Below, piece after piece: positions 52,718 to 62,900 of a DNA stretch of 64,000 nt. Within the stretch, counting starts at the first letter, position 1, and every line of letters starts with the position of its first letter. This stretch comes from Streptomyces exfoliatus (GTDB lineage Bacteria; Actinomycetota; Actinomycetes; Streptomycetales; Streptomycetaceae). Below the pieces are notes generated by a model, which saw only the letters and a list, made by a program, of their open reading frames with translations, ran no database searches and was not told where the DNA came from. Location: assembly GCF_000725545.1 (NCBI RefSeq), contig NZ_JNZP01000005.1, positions 1-64,000 of the forward strand, in the 5' to 3' direction. A program made the position numbers and the translations under genes.

Positions 52718-54244
52718 TTACGGGCGACGGAGCGCGTCGGAGGCCGCGGTGGCCGCCGGGCCTGCGGCCAGCTCGGTCTCCAGGAGCTGCTTGCCGAGCA
52801 GCTCGGGATCCGGCAGCTCCATCGGGTACTCGCCGTCGAAGCACGCACGGCAGAGGTTCGGCTTCTGGATCGTGGTCGCCTCGATCATCCCGTCGAGCGA
52901 GATGTACGAGAGCGAATCCGCGCCCAGCGACTTGCCGATCTCGTCGATCGACATGCCGTTGGCGATGAGCTCCGCGCGGGTGGCGAAGTCGATGCCGAAG
53001 AAGCAGGGCCACTTCACCGGCGGCGAGGAGATCCGGATGTGGATCTCGGCCGCGCCGGCCTCGCGGAGCATCCGGACGAGCGCGCGCTGGGTGTTGCCGC
53101 GGACGATCGAGTCGTCGACGACCACCAGGCGCTTGCCCTTGATGACTTCCTTGAGCGGGTTCAGCTTCAGCCGGATGCCGAGCTGGCGGATGGTCTGGGA
53201 CGGCTGGATGAAGGTGCGCCCGACGTAGGCGTTCTTCACCAGGCCCGCGCCGAAGGGGATGCCCGAGGCCTCGGCGTAGCCGATCGCGGCCGGGGTTCCG
53301 GACTCCGGCGTCGCTATCACCAGGTCGGCCTCGACGGGCGCCTCCTTCGCGAGGCGGCGGCCCATCTCCACGCGGGAGAGGTACACGTTCCGGCCGGCGA
53401 TGTCGGTGTCCGGGCGAGCCAGGTACACGTACTCGAAGACACAGCCCTTGGGCTTCGCTTCCGCGAATCGCGAGGTGCGGATGCCGTTCTCGTCGATCGC
53501 GATCATCTCGCCCGGCTCGACCTCGCGGACGTAGCTGGCGCCACAGATGTCGAGGGCGGCGGACTCCGACGCGACCACCCAGCCGCGCTCCAGACGGCCG
53601 AGGACCAGCGGGCGGATGCCCTGCGGGTCACGGGCCGCGTAGAGCGTGTGCTCGTCCATGAAGACGAGGGAGAAGGCGCCCCGGACGTCGGGGAGGACCT
53701 TCGCGGCGGCCTGCTCGATGGTGAGCGGCTTGCCGTCCTCGTCGACCTGGGCCGCGAGCAGCGCGGTGAGCAGATCGGTGTCGTTGGTGGCGGCCACCCG
53801 GGTCGAGCGGCCTTCCTTCTTGGGCAGGTCGGCGACCATCTCGGCGAGCTGCGCCGTGTTCACCAGGTTGCCGTTGTGGCCGAGCGCGATCGAGCCGTGG
53901 GCGGTTGCCCGGAACGTCGGCTGCGCGTTCTCCCACACGGAGGCACCGGTGGTCGAGTAGCGGGCGTGACCGACCGCGATATGACCTTGGAGGGAACCGA
54001 GAGAGGTCTCGTCGAAGACCTGGGAAACGAGCCCCATGTCCTTGAAGACGAGGATCTGGGAGCCGTTGCTAACCGCGATACCCGCGGATTCCTGGCCCCG
54101 ATGCTGGAGGGCATAGAGCCCGAAGTACGTGAGCTTTGCGACCTCTTCACCCGGAGCCCAGACACCGAAGACGCCGCAAGCGTCCTGGGGGCCCTTCTCA
54201 CCGGGAAGCAGATCGTGATTGAGTCGACCGTCACCACGTGGCAC
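52718..54244 (-). CDS. purF: amidophosphoribosyltransferase
   Basis: A 508-residue enzyme of the first committed purine step: PRPP plus glutamine gives phosphoribosylamine. The N-terminal nucleophile Cys follows a propeptide of about 20 residues (QDACGVFGVW). The PRPP-binding loop VVVDDSIVRGNT is near residue 365. Cys residues near the C-terminus (WPCFFGID, LCRACFDGEYP) fit the [4Fe-4S] cluster of the Bacillus-type enzyme. GTG 54244 gives the expected length; the frame upstream shows no similarity. A promoter sits almost on the start codon. Confidence 0.96.
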   Translation of the reverse strand: MPRGDGRLNHDLLPGEKGPQDACGVFGVWAPGEEVAKLTYFGLYALQHRGQESAGIAVSNGSQILVFKDMGLVSQVFDETSLGSLQGHIAVGHARYSTTGASVWENAQPTFRATAHGSIALGHNGNLVNTAQLAEMVADLPKKEGRSTRVAATNDTDLLTALLAAQVDEDGKPLTIEQAAAKVLPDVRGAFSLVFMDEHTLYAARDPQGIRPLVLGRLERGWVVASESAALDICGASYVREVEPGEMIAIDENGIRTSRFAEAKPKGCVFEYVYLARPDTDIAGRNVYLSRVEMGRRLAKEAPVEADLVIATPESGTPAAIGYAEASGIPFGAGLVKNAYVGRTFIQPSQTIRQLGIRLKLNPLKEVIKGKRLVVVDDSIVRGNTQRALVRMLREAGAAEIHIRISSPPVKWPCFFGIDFATRAELIANGMSIDEIGKSLGADSLSYISLDGMIEATTIQKPNLCRACFDGEYPMELPDPELLGKQLLETELAAGPAATAASDALRRP

Positions 54245-54251
54245 GTTTCCG

Positions 54252-54281
54252 AGTGTAGACGCGGTCGACCACTGGTCCGAA
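54252..54281 (-). promoter_or_regulatory. possible leaderless promoter of purF
   Basis: On the minus strand TTCGGA (54276-54281), 18-bp spacer, TACACT (54252-54257). Transcription would start about 7 bases further on, at or next to the GTG start codon at 54244. Confidence 0.5.
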
Positions 54282-54780
54282 TTGGCGAAATCCAGCACCG
54301 CGACGCTCGTACGATCACACCAACTGATCGTCTCTGGCTCGGAGAGGCCCACGAACCAGGCGGGGGAAGGGTTCCGACCCCCGGCGCCCCCGCGAGCGGA
54401 CGCTCGTACCAGCTCCGGAATTCCTCCGCGATGTGACGGAGTTCGCAATCCGGCGGCGTCCCGGAGTCCGAAACACCGCCGCAACACCGCTGCCACACCC
54501 GGTCCCGGGGTGCGAGACGACGTTGACAGGTACGCGGACGCTGGAGAAAGCTCCAGCCCCATGCAGCCCTCGCGTGACCGGTCGGTCACCCTCGTCCAGC
54601 GCCGACACGTGGACCTCGTCCGTGTCACCAGCGCCGGCTGTCGCTGCCTCTGACCGGTCTCCCGGTCCTCCGCCTCTCCCCTCCCCCTCCTTGTCACCGC
54701 CTCCTCCGCGCCGCCGTCCCCCACCCCGCCCGGCGGCACCGGGACCGGAGGCGTACCCGCACGCCCGTCTGGAGACCCCC
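54282..54780. other. divergent gap between purF and the sulfatase gene
   Basis: Nearly 500 bp in which open frames exist on both strands but none shows protein-like composition or family similarity. No purine riboswitch or T-box pattern was seen. A TTGACA occurs at about 54522 on the plus strand without a good -10. Confidence 0.35.
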
Positions 54781-56175
54781 GTGTCCGCATCCCTCTCCCG
54801 CCGCGCCCTCGGCGGCGCCGCCGCCGGAGCCGCCGCCGCTGCCGCCATCGGCGTCACCGCCGCCCCGGCCCAGGCCGCCGCACCCGAGGAGCGCGAGTTC
54901 CGCGCCGCCAGCCCGCGCCGCCACTCCCGGCGCCCCAACATCCTCTTCATCCTCGGCGACGACCTCGGCTGGGCCGACCTCTCCTCGTACGGCTCGCCGC
55001 ACATCCGCACCCCGCACCTCGACCGGCTCGCCCGCCAGGGCGTCCGCTTCACCGACGCCTACTCCGGCTCCGCGACCTGCTCCCCCACCCGCTTCAGCCT
55101 CTACACCGGCCGCTACCCGGGCCGCACCAAGGGGGGCCTCGCCGAACCCATCGCCGACCGGTCCGTCGGCCTGGAGCCCACCCACCCCACGCTCGCCTCG
55201 CTGCTCCGCGACTCCGGCTACGCCACCGCCCTCATCGGCAAGTGGCACTGCGGCTACCTGCCCGACTACTCCCCCACCCGATCCGGCTGGGACGAGTTCT
55301 TCGGCAACTTCGGCGGAGCCCTGGAGTACTACTCCAAGCTCGGCCTCGGCGGCGAGTACGACCTCTACGAGGGCGACGCCGAGTACAAGGACCTGCGCTA
55401 CTACACGCGCATCCTCACCGAGCGGGCGAGCGAGTACGTCGGCCGCGACCACGACCGGCCCTGGCTCCTCAACCTGAACTTCACCACCCCGCACTGGCCG
55501 TGGGTCGCCGACGGCGACAAGGAGACCAGCGACGAGATCACCCGGCGCATCAAGGCGGGCGACGGCCGTGCCCTGTGGCACCAGGACGGCGGCTCGGTCG
55601 AGAAGTACACCCAGCTCGTCGAGGACCTCGACCGGTCGATCGGCAAGGTCCTGGACGCCCTGCGCCGCTCCGGTCAGGAGCAGGACACCCTCGTCGTCTT
55701 CGCCAGCGACAACGGCGGCGAACGCTTCTCCTACAACTGGCCGCTCGCCGGCAACAAGGGCTCCCTCCAGGAAGGCGGCATCCGCGTCCCGTCCGTGCTG
55801 CGCTGGCCGGCCCGGATCGACGGCGGCCAGGTCAGCGGCCTCCCGCTCTTCAGCCCCGACTGGACCGCCACCCTCCTCGAACTCGCCGGTGCCCGCCCCG
55901 ACCCGGCCCACCCGCTCGACGGCACGAGCCTCGCCCGGTACCTGCTGCGCGGCGACGAGGTCCCGGAGCGGGACCTGTTCTGGCGGGTGCGCGGCGAGCG
56001 GGCCCTGCGGCGGGGCGACTGGAAGTACTACCGCGGCAAGTCCGGCCGCGACCAGCTCTTCCACCTCGGCCGGGACGTCCGCGAGCAGGCGGACCTGGCG
56101 GCCGTCGAGCCCGGTCTCACCGCCTCGCTGCGGACGGCCTGGGAACGGATCGACGCGGGACTCCTGCGCTACTGA
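54781..56175 (+). CDS. secreted sulfatase (alkaline phosphatase superfamily)
   Basis: A 464-residue exported hydrolase of sulfate esters. The N-terminus is a twin-arginine signal (SRRALGGAAAGAAAAAA, cleavage near AQA). The metal site NILFILGDDLGWAD (about residue 54) and the formylglycine motif CSPTR (about 100) followed by LYTGRYPGR define a class I sulfatase; the Cys needs oxidation to formylglycine by a maturase not seen here. Further metal ligands are in FASDNGGE. GTG 54781 follows TGGAGACCCCC. The substrate is unknown. The 3' end overlaps the convergent META-domain gene by 7 bp. Confidence 0.9.
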   Translation: MSASLSRRALGGAAAGAAAAAAIGVTAAPAQAAAPEEREFRAASPRRHSRRPNILFILGDDLGWADLSSYGSPHIRTPHLDRLARQGVRFTDAYSGSATCSPTRFSLYTGRYPGRTKGGLAEPIADRSVGLEPTHPTLASLLRDSGYATALIGKWHCGYLPDYSPTRSGWDEFFGNFGGALEYYSKLGLGGEYDLYEGDAEYKDLRYYTRILTERASEYVGRDHDRPWLLNLNFTTPHWPWVADGDKETSDEITRRIKAGDGRALWHQDGGSVEKYTQLVEDLDRSIGKVLDALRRSGQEQDTLVVFASDNGGERFSYNWPLAGNKGSLQEGGIRVPSVLRWPARIDGGQVSGLPLFSPDWTATLLELAGARPDPAHPLDGTSLARYLLRGDEVPERDLFWRVRGERALRRGDWKYYRGKSGRDQLFHLGRDVREQADLAAVEPGLTASLRTAWERIDAGLLRY

Positions 56176-56996
56176 GCACCGGCACCCGGCTCCGCGACCG
56201 CGACCGCGGTGAGGCCCTCGCCGGAGGCATCGGTGAGGGTCAGGGTCCGGTGGTCGAGCCGGTAGGTGAGCGGGCCGTCGAGGAGCTCGTACAGCTTCGT
56301 CTCCAGCTCCATCTGCGGGCTCGTGCACATCATGCGGGTGGTCGCGGCCGGGCCCTGGACCGTGAGCGTCTTCTCCGCCACCGTGGCGGTCGCGGAGAAG
56401 TTGTTGCAGCCCAGGTTGCCGCTGACCCGGCCGTCCTTGCCGAGGACGAGCCGCGCCTTGCCCTCACTGCCGGCGGGCGGTGAGGCCACGGTGTCCCCGG
56501 AGACGAGCCCGTCGATCTTCCAGGTCGTGCCGCGCAGCGGGGCGGCCGGCTCGGCGGTCAGTTCCAGACCGTTCCGGCCGTCCGGGGACGTCAGGGTGAG
56601 GGACTCACCCTTCAGCCTTCCCTTCAGCGGGCCGGAGAAGGCCTTCATCAGCTCCGTCTCGAAGCGCTGCCGGTCGCCGGGGCAGCCGATCTCGGTGATC
56701 CCCTGCCCGGAGACGGTGAGGGTGTCCCCGTTCACCGCGACGGCAGCGTCGAAGCCGTTGCAGCCGCTGTTCCCCCGCGCGCGGCCGTTCTCCCCGAAGT
56801 CGACGCGGGCGCCGTCCGGGGCGGTCGACCTCCGCCCGTCGAGCGTCACGGCGCCGATCGTCCAGTACGTACCGGCGACGGGGAGGTCGGGGGCGGCGGT
56901 GTCCGCGCCGGACCCGGAGCCTCCCTCCGTACCGCAGGCGGCGAGGAGGAGGACCAGGGCGGCGGCTGCGAGGGTGCGCGGCGTCTGCGTCTGCAT
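56169..56996 (-). CDS. lipoprotein with two META (HslJ-like) domains
   Basis: A 275-residue lipoprotein. The signal peptide ends in the lipobox LAAC (Cys about residue 21). Two META domains follow: one with GTYWTIGAVTLDG ... SGCNGFDA (about 42-145) and one with GTTWKIDGLV ... LGCNNFSA (about 155-265). The HslJ/META fold is linked in E. coli to novobiocin resistance and envelope stress; no enzyme activity is known. ATG 56996 starts it. Confidence 0.87.
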   Translation of the reverse strand: MQTQTPRTLAAAALVLLLAACGTEGGSGSGADTAAPDLPVAGTYWTIGAVTLDGRRSTAPDGARVDFGENGRARGNSGCNGFDAAVAVNGDTLTVSGQGITEIGCPGDRQRFETELMKAFSGPLKGRLKGESLTLTSPDGRNGLELTAEPAAPLRGTTWKIDGLVSGDTVASPPAGSEGKARLVLGKDGRVSGNLGCNNFSATATVAEKTLTVQGPAATTRMMCTSPQMELETKLYELLDGPLTYRLDHRTLTLTDASGEGLTAVAVAEPGAGAQ

Positions 56997-57031
56997 GGCG
57001 GTGGGACGGCCGCGCGTACGAGTCGGTTCCC

Positions 57032-57820
57032 TCAGCCCATCAGGGGCAGGAGCCGCTCCAGGTCGGCGCGTTCGCCGCTCGCGCTGATCCGGGCCTCGTC
57101 GAGCTCCTTCGCCCACCGCGCCCGGCCGGTCGCGAGCCGGATCCAGGTCATGGGGTCCGTCTCGACCACGTTGGGCGGGGTGCCCCGGGTGTGCCGGGGG
57201 CCTTCCACGCACTGCACCACCGCGTACGGCGGCACCCGCACCTCGACCGCCCCGCCCGGGGCCTTCGACGCGAGCGCGTCGGCGAGCAGTCGGGTGCAGG
57301 CCGCGAGCGCCTGCCGGTCGTACGGGATGCCGGCGCCGGTCGCCGCGTTCAGGTCGTCGGTGTGGACGACGAGTTCGACGGTCCTGGTGACGAGGAAATC
57401 GGCGAGCGTCATCCCGCCGAAGCTCACCGGCAGGACGCGCTCGTCCTCGACGCCCGCCACCGCCCGCTCGTAATCGTCCGCCACGCGCGCGTACAGCCCG
57501 GTCAGGTCGGAGGCGTCGAGACCGCGGGTAAACGCGTCGATCCGCTCGGACGCGCCGGCCGTGACGAACGGCCAGTCGAGCAGCGCCAGCCGGTCCTTCG
57601 CCCGCTCCGGCATGGCGAGCAGCTGCGGCACGGAGTCGACCATCCACGCCAGATGCGCCGCCAGATCCCGTACCGACCACTCCCCCAGCCTGGTCGGCCC
57701 GTCGAGCTGCTCGGGCGTGAGCGCCCCGACTGCCTCCCGTACGTGGCCGAACTGGGCGAGCACGGCGGACCTGATCTTGGCGGAGTCATAGCTGCGGGTG
57801 CGCTTCTTGGCCGGTGGCAT
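57032..57820 (-). CDS. maleylpyruvate isomerase / DinB-like family protein
   Basis: A 262-residue cytoplasmic protein. The N-terminal four-helix bundle (LGEWSVRDLAAHLAWM; ELVVHTDDL) is the mycothiol-dependent maleylpyruvate isomerase/DinB-like metal-binding fold with conserved His residues. The C-terminal part (about 175-260, DPMTWIRLATGRARW) resembles a sterol-carrier-like domain. Many such actinobacterial proteins are mycothiol-linked enzymes of unknown substrate. It is 35 bp upstream of the META lipoprotein on the same strand. Confidence 0.8.
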   Translation of the reverse strand: MPPAKKRTRSYDSAKIRSAVLAQFGHVREAVGALTPEQLDGPTRLGEWSVRDLAAHLAWMVDSVPQLLAMPERAKDRLALLDWPFVTAGASERIDAFTRGLDASDLTGLYARVADDYERAVAGVEDERVLPVSFGGMTLADFLVTRTVELVVHTDDLNAATGAGIPYDRQALAACTRLLADALASKAPGGAVEVRVPPYAVVQCVEGPRHTRGTPPNVVETDPMTWIRLATGRARWAKELDEARISASGERADLERLLPLMG

Positions 57821-57915
57821 GGGGGCGAGCGTAGTCGGAGACTGGAGAGGTCGAGAGACGGGAGAGGGAAGGCTTCCAGCACAGCGTCTACCCGTACGAA
57901 AGGGGTCGATCAGCC

Positions 57916-58320
57916 ATGGCTGAGCACCCTGACGCCGCCCTGGTCCGCCAGGGCTACGCCGCGTTCTCCAAGGGCGACATGGCGACCATACGGTCGATGA
58001 TGACCGCGGACTGCACCCACCACTCGCCCGGCAGCAGCCGGATGTCCGGCCACTTCAAGGGCGTGGACAACATCCTCGAACACTTCGGGCAGCTCATGGA
58101 GCTCACCGACGGCACGTTCGAGGTCGAACTGAAGGGCGTCTATCCGGACGGCCGGGGCCATGTCATGGCGGTGCACAAGTGGCACGGCGACCGCGGCGAC
58201 CGCGGCATCGAGATGGAGGGCGGGCTCTTCTTCAGCATCGTCGGCGGCAAGATGACCGACGTGGACGAGTGCGTCGCGGACATCGAGGAATCCGACGCCT
58301 TCTGGGGACCGCCCGACTGA
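57916..58320 (+). CDS. NTF2/SnoaL-like protein
   Basis: A 134-residue protein with the SnoaL-like cone fold: the opening helix ALVRQGYAAFSKGDMATIRSMM, then CTHHSPGSSRMSGHFKG, later VYPDGRGHVMAVHKWHGDR and a final beta sheet. Members bind small ligands, and some are cyclases or isomerases. No partner gene is evident, so the function is unassigned. It is followed by a strong hairpin shared with purL. Confidence 0.85.
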   Translation: MAEHPDAALVRQGYAAFSKGDMATIRSMMTADCTHHSPGSSRMSGHFKGVDNILEHFGQLMELTDGTFEVELKGVYPDGRGHVMAVHKWHGDRGDRGIEMEGGLFFSIVGGKMTDVDECVADIEESDAFWGPPD

Positions 58321-58335
58321 ACGTGACACGGATAC

Positions 58336-58377
58336 GAGACGGCCCCCGGTCCCATGCGCAGGACCGGGGGCCGTCTC
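58336..58377. terminator. bidirectional terminator between SnoaL-like gene and purL
   Basis: A perfect 17-bp inverted repeat (arms 58336-58352 and 58361-58377, GAGACGGCCCCCGGTCC) with an 8-base loop, located 15 bp after each of the two convergent stop codons. Confidence 0.92.
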
Positions 58378-58392
58378 ACGTACCGCGTCGGA

Positions 58393-60641
<2,249 letters not shown>

Positions 60642-60642
<1 letters not shown>

Positions 60643-61322
60643 CAGGCGTTGACCAGCTTCTTGAGGATCGAGGTGAAGAAACCGAGGCCGTCCGTCTTGC
60701 CGGTGCCGATCAGCGGCTCGACGGCGTGCTCGGGGTGCGGCATGAGGCCGACCACGTTGCCCGCGGCGTTGGTGATGCCCGCGATGTCACGCAGCGAGCC
60801 GTTGGGGTTCGTGTCCAGGTAGCGGAAGGCCACCCGCCCCTCGGCCTCCAGCTCGTCGAGCACACGCTCGTCCGCGACGTACCGGCCGTCCATGTTCTTG
60901 AGCGGGACCTCGATCTCCTGGCCCTTGACGTAGTCAGAGGTCCAGGCGGTCTCCGCGTTCTCCACCCGCAGCTTCTGGTCGCGGCAGATGAAGTGGAGGT
61001 GGTTGTTGCGCAGCATCGCGCCGGGCAGCAGGTGTGCCTCGGTGAGGATCTGGAAGCCGTTGCAGATGCCGAGGACGGGCATGCCCGCCTTCGCCTGCTC
61101 GATGATCGTCTCCATCACCGGCGAGAAGCGGGAGATGGCTCCGGCCCGCAGGTAGTCCCCGTAGGAGAAGCCGCCTGCCAGGACCACGGCGTCGACCTGC
61201 TTGAGGTCCTTGTCGCGGTGCCAGAGCGAGACGGGCTCGGCGCTGGCCAGGCGGGCTGCGCGCAGCGCGTCCTGGTCGTCGAGCGTGCCGGGGAAGGTGA
61301 CGACGCCGATGCGTGCGGTCAC
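60642..61322 (-). CDS. purQ: phosphoribosylformylglycinamidine synthase, glutaminase subunit
   Basis: A 226-residue class I glutamine amidotransferase. The nucleophile Cys is in [10 protein letters not shown] (about residue 86), and the His/Glu pair is in MPHPEHAVE near the C-terminus. It supplies ammonia to PurL within the PurSQL complex. GTG 61322 overlaps the purS stop (GTGA). Confidence 0.97.
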
Positions 61323-61564
61323 GATTCCACCTTCACGATGAAGTCTTCGATCACGGTGTTGGCAAGGAAGGTTTCGGCCATCTCATGGATGCGGGCGAGG
61401 GCGGCCTCGTCGACCGGGCCCTCCACCTCCAACTCGAAGCGCTTCCCCTGGCGGACGTCGGCGATTCCGGCGAATCCCAGGCGGGGCAGTGCACGCTGCA
61501 CCGCCTGCCCCTGAGGGTCGAGGATCTCCGGCTTGAGCATGACGTCGACTACGACGCGTGCCAC
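61319..61564 (-). CDS. purS: phosphoribosylformylglycinamidine synthase subunit PurS
   Basis: An 81-residue subunit that bridges PurQ and PurL and helps channel ammonia. It begins [19 protein letters not shown], then [20 protein letters not shown], the PurS pattern. GTG 61564 is preferred because GGGAG lies 5 bases upstream; GTG 61570 is an in-frame alternative. It is the first gene of purSQL. Confidence 0.95.
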   Translation of the reverse strand: MARVVVDVMLKPEILDPQGQAVQRALPRLGFAGIADVRQGKRFELEVEGPVDEAALARIHEMAETFLANTVIEDFIVKVES

Positions 61565-61929
61565 TGGCACTCCCGGTGGTGTGTTGCGTGGGCGGTTCCA
61601 TCAGCGTACCTGCCTCCAAATTCTACGCGGGTAGAGATCTGAAGGATCCTCCAAAAGCCAGGCCGCGAGACCGCTCGGCCGACGAACGCCACACCCTCCC
61701 CGCCCCGGCCCGCGCACACAAAATTCGAGTGAAATATTGCGGAGTCCATTGCTCCGGGACACGCTGAAACAATTGCCAGGGCTTCACAATGCGACGCCTA
61801 CCGCTGTACAAAGGAATGCAGAAGAAAGCAGCATTGTCCCGGCACAGCCGTAAGGTCGACATCGTCGCACGTCAGAGGCGCCACAAGCGTCCTCTCCGCG
61901 ACACCGGCCGCATGAAAGGACCGATATCC
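61565..61929. other. divergent gap between purS and lsrL
   Basis: 365 bp with no supported gene. It is clearly richer in A+T than its surroundings (notably about 61715-61830), which could suit binding by Lsr2-type proteins themselves, and must hold the promoters of both purSQL and lsrL. Confidence 0.4.
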
Positions 61930-62271
61930 GTGGCTCAGCGTGTGGTGGTCACTCTCTCCGACGACATGGACGGCGGAGAAGCGGCTGAGACGGTCGCCTT
62001 CGGTCTTGACGGGAAGATGTACGAGATCGACCTGAATGCTGCCAATGCAGAGAAACTCCGCAAGGCACTCGCCCCGTACCTCACCGCCGGGCGCAAGATC
62101 ACGGGCAGGGCGGCGGCCGGCCGGAACCCCTCGGTGGAGGCGTACACCCACACCGCCCTCGCTCCCGATCCGGCGGCGGTCCGCGCCTGGGCGCAGTCCA
62201 ACAAGATGGAGGTGCCGGCCCGCGGGCGCATCCCCAAGCGCGTCTACGAGGCCTTCCGCGCCGCGAGCTGA
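61930..62271 (+). CDS. lsrL: Lsr2 family nucleoid-associated protein (LsrL)
   Basis: A 113-residue Lsr2 paralogue. The N-terminal dimerisation part reads AQRVVVTLSDDMDGGEAAETV and YEIDLNAANAEKLRKAL. The C-terminal DNA-binding part ends VRAWAQSNKMEVPARGRIPKRV, with the RGR core that inserts into the AT-rich minor groove. Streptomyces has two Lsr2 proteins; the one next to purS and tRNA-Gly is LsrL. Lsr2 silences horizontally acquired and specialised-metabolism genes, while the role of LsrL is less defined. GTG 61930 follows AAAGGACCGATATCC. Confidence 0.9.
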   Translation: MAQRVVVTLSDDMDGGEAAETVAFGLDGKMYEIDLNAANAEKLRKALAPYLTAGRKITGRAAAGRNPSVEAYTHTALAPDPAAVRAWAQSNKMEVPARGRIPKRVYEAFRAAS

Positions 62272-62301
62272 CCTCCGGCCCGAGCGACGCCGGGAGCCGA
62301 G

Positions 62302-62332
62302 TTGCATTGCACCCCCGATGATCCGGTAGAGT
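62302..62332 (+). promoter_or_regulatory. promoter of tRNA-Gly(UCC)
   Basis: TTGCAT (62302-62307), 19-bp spacer, TAGAGT (62327-62332), 50 bp before the tRNA. Another TAGAGT at 62489-62494 precedes the next tRNA-Gly in the same way, and TATAGT at 62714-62719 precedes the third, so each tRNA seems to have its own promoter. Confidence 0.55.
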
Positions 62333-62381
62333 CTGGATCACGCCGAGGGGCAAGGCCGAAAAGCCGAACCTCACGCAGCGT

Positions 62382-62453
62382 GCGGGTGTAGTTCAGTAGT
62401 AGAACATCCCCCTTCCAGGGGGAAGGCGCAGTGTGCAATTCCTGTCACCCGCT
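62382..62453 (+). tRNA. tRNA-Gly(UCC) with atypical D and T loops
   Basis: Acceptor GCGGGTG/CACCCGC, D-arm GTTC-AGTAGTA-GAAC, anticodon arm TCCCC-CTTCCAG-GGGGA giving UCC. The T-arm is unusual: 5' strand GCAGTG (one bulged T), loop TGCAATT, 3' strand CCTGT. GTTC of the T-arm is thus GTGC, and the D-loop has A-G where GG (18-19) is expected. The two tRNA-Gly(GCC) genes nearby are canonical in both places. Confidence 0.9.
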
Positions 62454-62533
62454 CTGCATCGCTCGACCGACCACTGGTGTGGATCAGGTAGAGTAGTGCT
62501 CGCACCGCCCAGTGAAAGCTGAGCGGCAGCAAT

Positions 62534-62606
62534 GCGGACGTGGCTCAGTTGGTAGAGCATCACCTTGCCAAGGTGAGGGTCGCGAGTTCGAATCTCGTCG
62601 TCCGCT
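62534..62606 (+). tRNA. tRNA-Gly(GCC), copy 1
   Basis: Acceptor GCGGACG/CGTCCGC, anticodon arm TCACC-TTGCCAA-GGTGA giving GCC, canonical T-loop TTCGAAT and GG in the D-loop. Confidence 0.97.
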
Positions 62607-62615
62607 CAGGAGTGC

Positions 62616-62647
62616 GAAGGCCCCGGTTCTCAGGAACCGGGGCCTTC
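62616..62647 (+). terminator. terminator after tRNA-Gly(GCC) copy 1
   Basis: GAAGGCCCCGGTTC (62616-62629), TCAG loop, GAACCGGGGCCTTC (62634-62647). A perfect 14-bp stem. Confidence 0.92.
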
Positions 62648-62740
62648 GTCGTACGCCCGGACGGTGTGAAGCGCCCCACACGGCGGCGTGTCCCACGCAC
62701 CCGAAACGTTGGGTATAGTTGGCTCCGCGCTACGGCGCAT

Positions 62741-62813
62741 GCGGACGTGGCTCAGTTGGTAGAGCATCACCTTGCCAAGGTGAGGGTCGCGAGTTCGAAT
62801 CTCGTCGTCCGCT
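62741..62813 (+). tRNA. tRNA-Gly(GCC), copy 2
   Basis: Identical over its 73 bases to copy 1 at 62534, with its own -10-like TATAGT (62714-62719) and its own terminator. Confidence 0.97.
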
Positions 62814-62821
62814 CCATGAAG

Positions 62822-62850
62822 AAGCCCCCGGTCGATCCGACCGGGGGCTT
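62822..62850. terminator. terminator after tRNA-Gly(GCC) copy 2, shared with purC
   Basis: AAGCCCCCGGTCG (62822-62834), ATC loop, CGACCGGGGGCTT (62838-62850), then TTCTCGTG. It lies between the convergent tRNA and purC. Confidence 0.85.
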
Positions 62851-62900
62851 TCTCGTGCCTTCGGACCCTGGGCCCCCCGGCCTGATCCGAGGGACGGGGC

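Noticed and set aside
54219..54653. Plus-strand frame of 144 codons upstream of the sulfatase
   Set aside because: It begins inside purF antisense, has no ribosome-binding site and its composition is rich in Ser/Arg/Pro without any family similarity.
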